A stretch of 64,000 nt of DNA from DATAQC01 sp051005135 (lineage in GTDB: Bacteria; Actinomycetota; Acidimicrobiia; Acidimicrobiales; AC-14), in NCBI GenBank assembly GCA_051005135.1, contig JBPCJQ010000031.1:10739-74738 (forward strand), read 5' to 3'. Position 1 is the first letter of the stretch, and the number at the start of each line of letters is the position of its first letter. The translations under genes and the position numbers were made by a program. The notes under the pieces were generated by a model. It searched no databases. It had not been told where the DNA came from and was given only the letters and a program-made list of their open reading frames with translations. Positions 51,902 to 60,300 of this stretch are shown here, in pieces.

Positions 51902-53076
51902 CGTCGTCTCTCCCGTCGCAGGTCGAACGCCACTTTCACCGCGCCCCGGCGGCCGGCGTTGGCGGCGTGGTCGATGGCGTCACGGTAGCGGTCGAGGGGA
52001 TAGGTGGCAGAGACCAGCCGCTCGAGGCTGGCTTCGGCGACCAGATCCTGGGCAAGTGCGAACGTGCGGCTGGGGTGGCCGGCAAGGGTCTCGGTGCCGT
52101 AGGCGTAGGAACCTCGCAGCTCGATCTGGCGTTGCCACAGAGGCGTGAGGTCGACGGCCACGTTGCCCGGCATGCCCAGCATCACAACGGTGCCACCAGG
52201 GCGGGCTACCGCCAGGTCGTCGGCCAGTGAAGCCTGGCTGCCCACGCAGTCGATGACCACGTCGGCTCCGCCGGACAGGCCGTCACCCACGCAGAGCGAC
52301 GACGTCGCCCGCCGCACCGCCCGGCGCACCTCCTCGGGCCCGGCCCCTACCACCACGTCGGCGCCCAGCTCGGACGCCAGGCGGCGCTGCTCCGGGTGTT
52401 TGGCCGCCACCATCAAGGTCGACGGCGTGGCGAACCGGCGCAGGGCAGCGACCGTGCACAGCCCCAGAGTGCCGGCTCCGAGCACGAGCACACTGCGCCC
52501 GTCGGCGCCGGCGTTCATCGCCGCATGGGTCGCGCAGGCAGCAGGTTCCACCATCACTGCGGCCTCGTCGGCCATGGTGTCGGGGACGGCGTGGAGCTGG
52601 CTCTCATGAGCCACCAGGGCCGTCGACCAGCCACCGCCGGTGGCGGCGCAGTACCCGGTCTGCAAGCCGGGCTCTAGGTGCCCGAAGACGATGCGCTCGC
52701 AACGGTCGGTGTGCCCGGCGGCGCACGCCCCGCAGTGTGGGACCACGCCCCGAGCCTCGCAAGCCAGGACCGGTTCGAGCACCACCCGCCTCCCGTCGTC
52801 GAGGTCACCCACCACCTCGTGGCCGGGGACGAAGGGAAAGGACACGATCGGTTCGAAGAAGGGCGACGACTTGCCGTCGACGGTGGCCACGTCGGATCCA
52901 CAGATCCCCGACAGCCGGGGCCGCACCCGATGCCATCCCGGGCCCGGCAGGTCGGGCTCGTCGATGTTGGCGAGGCTCAGCGGTGCTACCCGGCTTCCCA
53001 GGCCCGCCCCCAGCGAGCCAGCCAGGCGGGCGGCGGCGTAGCGGGGAAGCGAGCGTTCGAAGAGCAAGGCCCTCAC
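51898..53076 (-). CDS. Zinc-type medium-chain dehydrogenase (MDR)
   Basis: The 392-residue MDR enzyme has RLSGICGSD near 55, FVPGHEVVGD near 83, a structural-zinc-type Cys cluster (CGACAAGHTDRC near 115) and LVLGAGTLGLC for NAD(P). It should interconvert an alcohol and aldehyde. The TTG start of the LarA-like gene overlaps its stop (TTGA), and its own ATG overlaps the reductase-HAD stop. That places it between fatty-acyl reductase and LarA-like steps. Confidence 0.88.
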   Translation of the reverse strand: MRALLFERSLPRYAAARLAGSLGAGLGSRVAPLSLANIDEPDLPGPGWHRVRPRLSGICGSDVATVDGKSSPFFEPIVSFPFVPGHEVVGDLDDGRRVVLEPVLACEARGVVPHCGACAAGHTDRCERIVFGHLEPGLQTGYCAATGGGWSTALVAHESQLHAVPDTMADEAAVMVEPAACATHAAMNAGADGRSVLVLGAGTLGLCTVAALRRFATPSTLMVAAKHPEQRRLASELGADVVVGAGPEEVRRAVRRATSSLCVGDGLSGGADVVIDCVGSQASLADDLAVARPGGTVVMLGMPGNVAVDLTPLWQRQIELRGSYAYGTETLAGHPSRTFALAQDLVAEASLERLVSATYPLDRYRDAIDHAANAGRRGAVKVAFDLRRERRR

Positions 53077-55409
53077 CGGCCTACCCCTGCCCGCCCTGGC
53101 ATGAACGGTCGGGGCGACAGTGGCAGCAGCGGTCGGGGGGCGCCGGGGGACCTGGTCCAGTGCTCCACGTGCCAGCCGCGTTTGCGGGCTATGGCGGCCA
53201 GCTTGGGCTCGGCGTTGACCGCCACCGGGTGGCCGACGGCCTCGAGCATGGGCAGGTCGCTGGTGGAGTCGGCATAGGCCGACGACTCCGCCAGGGACAG
53301 CCCTTGGCCATGGGCGTACTCCTCGAGCACGAGGGCCCGTGCCTCCCCGGTGGGCGGCACCGTCTCCAGCTCCCCGGTGAGCCGGCCGTTGCGCTCACCC
53401 ATGCGGGCGCACACCACGTCGTCGAACAGGGGTCGCAGGGGCTCGATCACGAAGTCGAGGGCGCCAGTGATGAGCAGGGTACGGTGGCCGGCGGCCCGGT
53501 GCTCGCGGATCCGGCGGATGCCGGCGGGGAACGACTTGGTGAGCAAAAGGTCGCTGAAGAGCTCCCACGCGTCGGCCCGCAGCCGGTCGACCGGTGCCCC
53601 TTCGTAGCGACGGTAGAAGTGGCGGAGGAAGTCGCCCCGGTCGCGCCGGTCGAGGGCCAGCAGCCCGGGACCGGCCCGGAGCATGCGGAGGGTGAAGCGG
53701 GCTCGTTCGTCGTCGGCCAGGCGGCGCGTGGCCAGCCACGAGTAGCTGTCCACCACATTGGAGGCGATGAGGGTGTTTTCCAGGTCGAACGCGGCGAGGT
53801 GACGGTCGGGCGAGAGGACGGCCCGCCGTCCCCGGTCGTAGCGGCTGGCGGTGCCCTTGCGGCCGGCCGTGGTGCGCACGCGGGCCTGGTGCACGATCGA
53901 CGGCATGTGCACCTCGAGCACGTAGCGGCGCCAGTCGATGACGCTGGTGTCGAAGCCGAGCTCCTGTCGGTCCGGTGGGTCGAGGCTCTCCCAGAGGGCG
54001 GCCAGGCGGGTGTCGTCGAAGATGGCCTCGGTCTCGGCGTAGGCGCCGTAGAGCTGCACGTAGCCGAGGGCCCGCTCCCCGTCGTCGCGCCGCTCCTCGA
54101 TACGGGCGGTGATCTCCGCCCGCTGGCCCCGAATGGGAAGAGCGGTGATCACCTTCTCGGCGGTCCGCAAAGCGGTGACGCCTCGTTGGAGCTGGCGCTG
54201 GGCCCGCCCCCGCCGCGAGAACTGCCAGTCGGGCGTGACGATGGGCTGGCCCCCGGCGTCGTAGAGAGGGTGTTCCCGGTAGTACTCCTGGACCAGTGAC
54301 ACCAGGCGCCGCAGCTTCAGCGGGTTACGCGAGCCTGTGGCCACGTGGTAGACGAAGTCGTCGGGGTCGTGACCCCGGGCGGCGAGGGTGATGATGGCGG
54401 CCACCACCATGTCGACCGGGATCACGTCGACCGTGCCCTCCGGGATTCCCGGGAACTCCGACAGCAGGCCGCGGCCGTAGGCGATGATGACCGGCTCGGC
54501 CATGCGAAAGCCGCGGATCCAACCGGGGCTGGGCTCGGCCCACGCCGACTCGATGATGGAGGGGCGCACGATGGTGACAGGCACGTCGCCCTTCACCTCC
54601 AGCACCGCCCGCTCGGCCAGCGACTTGGTATAGGCGTAGGCGTCGGGCCAGCCCAGGGCCTGGGCCCGAGCCCGGCCGGCGTCGACCAAGCGATCCTCTA
54701 CCCACTGTTCGCGAAGGCGCTCGGCGCGGGCCGCCAGCAATGACGAGCCTGCTGCCCCCACCTCGCTGTGGGCCTGGCGGGTGAACCGCGTCAGGTGATC
54801 GGGGCGGCGGCTGTCGGCATCGGCGTCGGCGCGGGCCCGCAGTGCGGCCTGCACCTCGCCCCTCCAGCTCACGTCGGCGCTGAACGGTGTCTCCGACAGG
54901 GGCGCCTCCAGGGCGCGGCCGCGGCGGTTGCCCGCCACGTAGGCCGTTCCCACCGAGATGAGATGGGCAGTGGAGCCCAGCTCCTTGAGGGTCTCGACCA
55001 CGCGTACCGCGCCCAGCAGGTTGACTTCCACCGCGGCGTCGATGGGCGAGTCGAAGCTCACCCGCGCCGCGGCGTGCACCACCGTGTGGCACCCGGCGAC
55101 GAGCGCTTTGCCGTCGTCGTCGAGCCCCAGGCCTTCGGTGGTGACATCGCCGGCCACCACCTTCACGCGCCGAGCGATCTCGGCGTCGAAGCGGTCTCCC
55201 CAATCGGCGCGCAGCCGGGCGAAGGCGTCGTTGGCGAAGATCTCTCGCCGCGCCCGGGCCTGGGGCGTCGACCGCCGGCCGGGACGGACGAGCAGAACCA
55301 GCTCGCACTCGGGGACGCTGCGAAGGAGACGCTCGACCAGGGCCGTGCCCAAAAAGCCCGTCGACCCGGTGACGGCGACGCGCGCGCCGGCCAGTCGGTC
55401 ACGGATCAT
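53073..55409 (-). CDS. Fatty-acyl-CoA-reductase-like SDR fused to HAD phosphatase
   Basis: The 778-residue protein has an N-terminal extended SDR domain (VTGSTGFLGTALVERLL near 12, YAYTKSLAE near 260) resembling male-sterility-type fatty acyl reductases, a middle C-terminal 'sterile' region (about 400-520) and a HAD-IB domain from residue 540 (FDLENTLIASN, LLITGALDF, then YADSTSDLPML). The HAD motif DxDxT is altered to DLENT: the second Asp is Glu. The enzyme probably reduces acyl-CoA or acyl-phosphate and hydrolyses a phosphate. It is first in the coupled operon. Start is ATG 55409. Confidence 0.85.
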   Translation of the reverse strand: MIRDRLAGARVAVTGSTGFLGTALVERLLRSVPECELVLLVRPGRRSTPQARARREIFANDAFARLRADWGDRFDAEIARRVKVVAGDVTTEGLGLDDDGKALVAGCHTVVHAAARVSFDSPIDAAVEVNLLGAVRVVETLKELGSTAHLISVGTAYVAGNRRGRALEAPLSETPFSADVSWRGEVQAALRARADADADSRRPDHLTRFTRQAHSEVGAAGSSLLAARAERLREQWVEDRLVDAGRARAQALGWPDAYAYTKSLAERAVLEVKGDVPVTIVRPSIIESAWAEPSPGWIRGFRMAEPVIIAYGRGLLSEFPGIPEGTVDVIPVDMVVAAIITLAARGHDPDDFVYHVATGSRNPLKLRRLVSLVQEYYREHPLYDAGGQPIVTPDWQFSRRGRAQRQLQRGVTALRTAEKVITALPIRGQRAEITARIEERRDDGERALGYVQLYGAYAETEAIFDDTRLAALWESLDPPDRQELGFDTSVIDWRRYVLEVHMPSIVHQARVRTTAGRKGTASRYDRGRRAVLSPDRHLAAFDLENTLIASNVVDSYSWLATRRLADDERARFTLRMLRAGPGLLALDRRDRGDFLRHFYRRYEGAPVDRLRADAWELFSDLLLTKSFPAGIRRIREHRAAGHRTLLITGALDFVIEPLRPLFDDVVCARMGERNGRLTGELETVPPTGEARALVLEEYAHGQGLSLAESSAYADSTSDLPMLEAVGHPVAVNAEPKLAAIARKRGWHVEHWTRSPGAPRPLLPLSPRPFMPGRAGVGR

Positions 55410-55437
55410 CGGCTCTTCTCTACCATCATCTGCCCGG

Positions 55438-56451
55438 TCAGGCGCCGATCAGCTCCTCGTAGAGGGCCACGTGGTCGTCGACCATGCGGGCGATGGAGAA
55501 GTGCTCGTCGACGGCGGCGCGGCACTCGGTTCGGTCGAGCGCTGTCACCGAGTGCACCGCCTCGGCCATCTGCTCCTCGGTCTCGCACAACAGACCGGTC
55601 CGGCCATGCTCCACCACCTCGGGGGCAGCCCCCTCGGGGAACGACAGCACGGGCGTGCCGCATGCCATCGACTCGAGCATCACCAGCCCGAAGGGCTCGT
55701 TCCAGCGGATCGGGAACAGCGTGGCACGGGCCCCACCCAGCAGCTCCACCTTCCTCTCGAACGAGACCTCGCCCAGGTACTCGATGTCGCCGCCCAGATG
55801 GGGGGCGATCTCCCGCTCGAAGAAGAGGTGCTCCCACGGCTCGCGCATCTTGCCGGCCAGCAGCAACGGCACCCCGGCTGCTCGGGCCACCTCGATCGCC
55901 CGCTGAGGCCCCTTGTCGGGGCTCATGCGCCCCAAGAACAGGCAATAGTCTCCGCCCGGCCCGACCGAGAACGCATCGGTGTCGACGGCGTGGTGGATGA
56001 CTTTGGTGATGGGGATGTCGGGCGCCTCTCGACCCTGTGCCGCGGAGATGCCGATGAGCGGGAGCCGTGCCGCGAGGCGGCGGTAGATGTCGGCCAGCTC
56101 CTCGTTGAGCGGCCCGTGGATGGTGGTCACGACAGGCAGGTTCGGGTAGCGCTCGCAATACAGCGGCCCGATCATGGAGTGGTCATGTACGACGTCGAAG
56201 CCGGAGACGGCTTCGTAAGCCGCCATCACGTGGCGGATCTCCGGTACCGAGAAACCCATGCGCACTCCCTCGGCCACGGGGAGGAGCCACTGGCGGGGTA
56301 CCGGGCAGGTCGAGTCACCGGTGGCGAACAGGAGCACTTCATGGCCGGCCCGGTGCAGCCCGCGGGCCAGGTTGTCGACCGCCTGCTCGATGCCGCCGTA
56401 GAGGTCGGGAGGGATGGGAGCCCAAGGGGGGGCGACGATGCCGATGCGCAT
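55438..56451 (-). CDS. GT4-family glycosyltransferase
   Basis: The 337-residue protein starts MRIGIVAPPWAPIPPDLYGGIEQAV, the N-terminal GT4 motif, and carries VVHDHS near 100, LGRMSPDKGPQRAIE near 190 and WNEPFGLVMLESMACGTPVL near 255, which hold the sugar-nucleotide and catalytic EX7E-like residues. It should transfer a sugar from a nucleotide donor. Start chosen at ATG 56451; the upstream frame is not family-like. It ends 28 bp before the reductase-HAD gene and may share its transcript. Confidence 0.88.
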   Translation of the reverse strand: MRIGIVAPPWAPIPPDLYGGIEQAVDNLARGLHRAGHEVLLFATGDSTCPVPRQWLLPVAEGVRMGFSVPEIRHVMAAYEAVSGFDVVHDHSMIGPLYCERYPNLPVVTTIHGPLNEELADIYRRLAARLPLIGISAAQGREAPDIPITKVIHHAVDTDAFSVGPGGDYCLFLGRMSPDKGPQRAIEVARAAGVPLLLAGKMREPWEHLFFEREIAPHLGGDIEYLGEVSFERKVELLGGARATLFPIRWNEPFGLVMLESMACGTPVLSFPEGAAPEVVEHGRTGLLCETEEQMAEAVHSVTALDRTECRAAVDEHFSIARMVDDHVALYEELIGA

Positions 56452-56537
56452 GGCCAAGGATTGAAGCACGCTCAGGGGCTTGCTGCGGTGCGCCGGCTCT
56501 GATACGCGGGGTGGCGGCAGTGTCGTACCGTAAGGAC

Positions 56538-57212
56538 ATGGACGTGCCGCCTCCCTGGGGTCTCGGTGGTGAGTGCCTGGTGGGCATGGTCCGCCACCGG
56601 TCGGCGTCCGACCTGCCGTGCGGCCTGGCCCGGGTGCCAGGCCTGTCACTGGTGGTCGGGGCTCGTTACGACCGATCCCCAGTTGGTCCCTATCTGGAGC
56701 TGGCGGTGGGCGAGCCGGCGCGCTCGGGCGTCCGAGTTGGCATGTGCGTGACGACCATGGTCGTGACCACGGCCGACGCTCGACACGCCGGCCGGTCCAA
56801 ATGGGGCATGCCCAAGGTCCTCGGGGACCTCACCTGGGACAACGACGGCGAGACGCGCGTCCTACGCTGGGACGAGCGCGGCCTGGTCTTGCGGGCGACG
56901 CCTGTCGGGCCGCCCCTGCCCATACTCGTGCCCTTCCGCTCGCTGCAGCGCCGTGGCGACGGACTGGTTTCAGCCACCGCCTCTTTGCGGGGTCTGGCCC
57001 GCCTGGCTCGTGTGGACGTCGAGGTGGCTGAAATCGACCCGCTGGCCTGGCTCGAAGGCCGTCACGTCGGTGCCGTCGTGGGCAGCGCCCGGTTGGCGAT
57101 GGGCGAAGCCAGCCTCCTCTCCGGGCTACGAACCCCCCGGTGGTCCCAGCGTCCGGCGCCCGATCCTGCACTATTGTCGGGGCCGTCAACCGGGCGATTA
57201 GCTCAGCGGTAG
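56538..57212 (+). CDS. Acetoacetate-decarboxylase-like protein
   Basis: The 224-residue protein has SPVGPYLELAVG near 50 and KWGMPKVLGDLTW near 90, typical of the acetoacetate decarboxylase fold. The Lys in KWGMPK may be the Schiff-base residue or not; many members are not decarboxylases. The start is ATG 56538, close to an AAGGA site. The 3' end runs 21 bases into tRNA-Val(CAC), so the last residues (GPSTGRLAQR) are encoded by the tRNA gene. Confidence 0.78.
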   Translation: MDVPPPWGLGGECLVGMVRHRSASDLPCGLARVPGLSLVVGARYDRSPVGPYLELAVGEPARSGVRVGMCVTTMVVTTADARHAGRSKWGMPKVLGDLTWDNDGETRVLRWDERGLVLRATPVGPPLPILVPFRSLQRRGDGLVSATASLRGLARLARVDVEVAEIDPLAWLEGRHVGAVVGSARLAMGEASLLSGLRTPRWSQRPAPDPALLSGPSTGRLAQR

Positions 57213-57263
57213 AGCGCTGCCTTCACACGGCAGAGGTCGGGGGATCAAAACCCTCATCGCCCA
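57192..57263 (+). tRNA. tRNA-Val(CAC) with atypical T-loop
   Basis: Acceptor GGGCGAT pairs with ATCGCCC; the anticodon stem CTGCC/GGCAG encloses TTCACAC, giving CAC. The T-stem GGGGG/CCCTC has one G-T pair and the loop reads ATCAAAA, with A in place of the almost universal T54, although T55 and C56 are kept. The gene's 5' end overlaps the 3' end of the preceding coding frame. It borders the integrase-containing element. Confidence 0.85.
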
Positions 57264-57311
57264 CGACAAAGCACCAGGTCGAAGGGGGTGCGATCCCGAC
57301 GGCACCGGTAC

Positions 57312-57341
57312 TGCACCACCGCTGCACCACGTCTGCACCAC
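57312..57341 (+). repeat. Three direct repeats with 11-bp period, candidate integrase arm sites
   Basis: TGCACCAC occurs at 57312-57319, 57323-57330 and 57334-57341, exactly 11 bp apart, between tRNA-Val(CAC) and the 3' end of the integrase-containing frame. Two more copies with the same 11-bp spacing and orientation lie at 63708-63726, at the other end of the element. Such arrays are typical arm-type binding sites of tyrosine recombinases. Confidence 0.7.
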
Positions 57342-57346
57342 ATGAG

Positions 57347-60300
57347 CTACAGGTAAAGCTCGACGACAGTGCCCTCGGCAAGGGAGTTGACCGGCGCGAA
57401 CATCGCCTCGAGGCGGCCCGTCGTCCGCTCGACCTCGGCGGGAAACAGGTGGCGGTAGCGGTCGAGGACGACTGCGACCGAGGTGTGGCCCGCCCGCGCG
57501 GCGACCTCGCTCGGGCTGGCACCGGCGGCGGCCCACAGGCTCACTGCACTGTGCCGTAGGTCATGGGGGCGGAGAGGTGCCAGCCCGGCGGCCTGTAGGG
57601 CCGGCCTCCAGAACCGCTGACGCCAGGATCCCGCCCTAAGGGGCCCGCCCGCGGGCCCAGAGAAGACGAGGCCATCCTCGCCAGCCTCTGCGTATTGGGC
57701 TAGGTGCTGTACGAGCTCTTCCGTCACCTGGCGGGGGAGTGGCACTGTCCGTCTGCCAGCGCGAGTCTTCGGGGGTCCGAAGTGCATGTGGCCACGGACC
57801 TCGACGGCCTGTTCGGCTACGCGCACGCTGCTCCGCAGCGTGTCGAGCCGGCCTCGGCGAAGCCCGGCCATCTCGGACCACCGGAGCCCACCGTAGCTCT
57901 TGAGAAGGACGAAGGCGCGGTAGCGGGGTGCGATCGCAGCGGCCAACTCGGCGATCTCCTCGGGGCTGAGGAAGCGCATCTCTTCTGTCTCGATCTTGGG
58001 CAAGGGCACCTTGTGGCAGGGCGACGCCATCAGGAGCCCGCCGTCGACGGCCGCCTGAAGGACCTTGGTGGGCCCGGTCGTGGTCTGGGTGTGGCGGTCG
58101 GCGCCGTCATAGGCCATCACCTGGGATCCCAGGGTGGTGGTGTTGCCATGGGCGTCATAGCCCGGGGTTCCCACCGCGGCGTCGCTGGCCGAGGTGAGGC
58201 GGTCGGCGCCGTCGTAGCAGGAGGTGGTGGTGGTGGCGTTGTCGACGACGGTGGTCCGGTTGGAGTTGCGCCCGGCGTTGGCCAGGTAGCCACATCCGCC
58301 GGTGTCGGCGAAGGCGTAGGCCAGGGTGTGGCCCGGCACCCAGGCCGCGGTCAGGCGCCCGGCGGCGTCGTAGGTGAAGTTGGGCCCGGGGTGGGCGTCG
58401 GTCCCGTCGATGGCCTCGTCGATGACACGGCCCGACTGGGAGCGGGTCACGGCGTCGGTGGCCAGTGACCCTCCGCCGCCGGCCGTCCAGGTCAGCCCGC
58501 TCAACGCCCCGGCGGGGCTCCGGGTGATGGCCGCCAGGGAGCTGGCGTTGGCGTAGGTGGCACTGGCCAGCTCCCCGGCGGAGTCATAGGTGGGGGTTGC
58601 CAGGACCGGGCCTGCCAGGGGCGATCCCGGGTCGGCGAGGTGCTGGGCGGTGGGGCGCCCGGCGGCGTCGTAGTCGGTGTCGCGTCGCCCGCCGGGGCCG
58701 TCGGTGCTCACCAGGCGCCCGGGTTGGTCGTAGGCCGAGGTGGTGGTCTTGGCCCAGGCATCGGTGTAGGAAGTCGTACGGCCTAACAGGTCGACGCCGG
58801 TGGTGATGGTGCCGGCGGGGTCCGCGATGGCCGTCACCAGGGGGTTGGCACCCACCGCGTAGTTGTAGCTCACCGTGCGGGCGCCTGCGCCGCCGCCGGC
58901 GGGCACGCTGCGGGTGAGAACCCGTCCCCGGGCGTCGTAGGTGGCACAGGTCCACGCCTCGGCGTTGAGACGACTGGCCACCACCCGCCCGGCGTCGTCG
59001 TAGACCGATTCGGCGACCCGGCCCACCGCCGGTCCCGGGCCGTCGGGGTCGGGACCCGTCGTGGTGCGGGGCGCTCCGGCCTGGTTGGCCGAGCCCCCAC
59101 CGCAGGGATTGGTGCGAGCCTCGGTAGCGCCGTAGTAGGCGTGGGTGGTGGTGGTGCCCGCCGGGGTGGTGGAGGCGGTGGGGCGCATGAACCGCCCCGC
59201 CCCCGGAGCCTCGTAGGCGTTGGCGGTTACCAGGCCCAGGCCCCCGGGGTCGACGGTGGTGGTCTTGACCAGGCCGTTGGCCAGGCTGTCGTAGTCGACG
59301 ACGGTGACCCGGGCAGGTGATCCCGGGGTGGCGTCGTCGGTGGTGGTGCGCACCGGCACCGAGTAGCGGGGGAAGACCTTGGCTGCCGGCAGCGGGGCGT
59401 CGGAGATCCCCGGCGGTGCCCAACGCAGCTCCAGGCGAGGGGCACTGCCACCCTGGGTGGCGTAGTCGACGCGCAGGCGGTGGCGGCCGGTGGTCGTGTT
59501 GGCCAGAGTCGCGCTGACGGTCGTGGGCACTGGGTGGTCGCCCCCGGCATCGACCACCACCGCGTCGTCGACGAAGAGGCGGGCCGAGCCGGTCAGGACC
59601 ACGCTGAAGCCGTAGGTGCCTACTTGGTCGAAGGCGATCTCGCCCACATAGCGCCCCGACCACGCTCCGGCGCCTAGCCCGGGGGCGGGGGGATCGGCGG
59701 CGATGGGGCTGCCAGAAGCGCCCAGGCCCACCGCGTTGTGCCCGCCGGGCAGGCCCGACAGGGTGCGGTTGGCCCAGTAGGTGGCGCCCAGGCCGGTGAG
59801 GGCGACGCCGGTGGCGGGGTCGGTGTCGAAGGTGGTGGAGGTGTGGGCGGGCGCGGTGGAACACGAGGCGTTGGGACGACGGTCGGCGCCGAAGCAGCCC
59901 GCAGGCGCCGGACCGTAGCTGTCGGTGGGCCGCCCGGTGGGGGTGGTGCGGGTGGCGTCGCCGTCATAGACGGTGGTGGAAACCCGCCCCGCGGCGTCGG
60001 TGGCTGAAGTGCGCCGGTAGCCGGCGTCGTAGGTAGCCGAGGTGGTGCGGGCGGTGGCATCGGTGTCGGTGGTCGAGTACGTGCCGTCGGCGTTGGCCAC
60101 AAAGGTGGCTTTGCGGGCGAAGCCGGCGGGCTCGGTGAGCCCGGCCAGGTGCACCCGTGCCTCGGTGCCCGACGGGTACTCATAGGAATGGGCGGGTCTA
60201 GGGGCGGGCAGCAGCGACCCGGCGTTGGGCACCGGCAGGGTGACCGAGGCCACCTTGGGGGCGGGGGAAGCGTCGTAGGCCACCAGCGTCCTCGACGTGT

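Noticed and set aside
57230..57263. tRNA-Val 3' end as attL with a matching attR copy
   Set aside because: I looked for a repeat of this sequence near 63730-64000 and found none, so the exact attachment core is not established.
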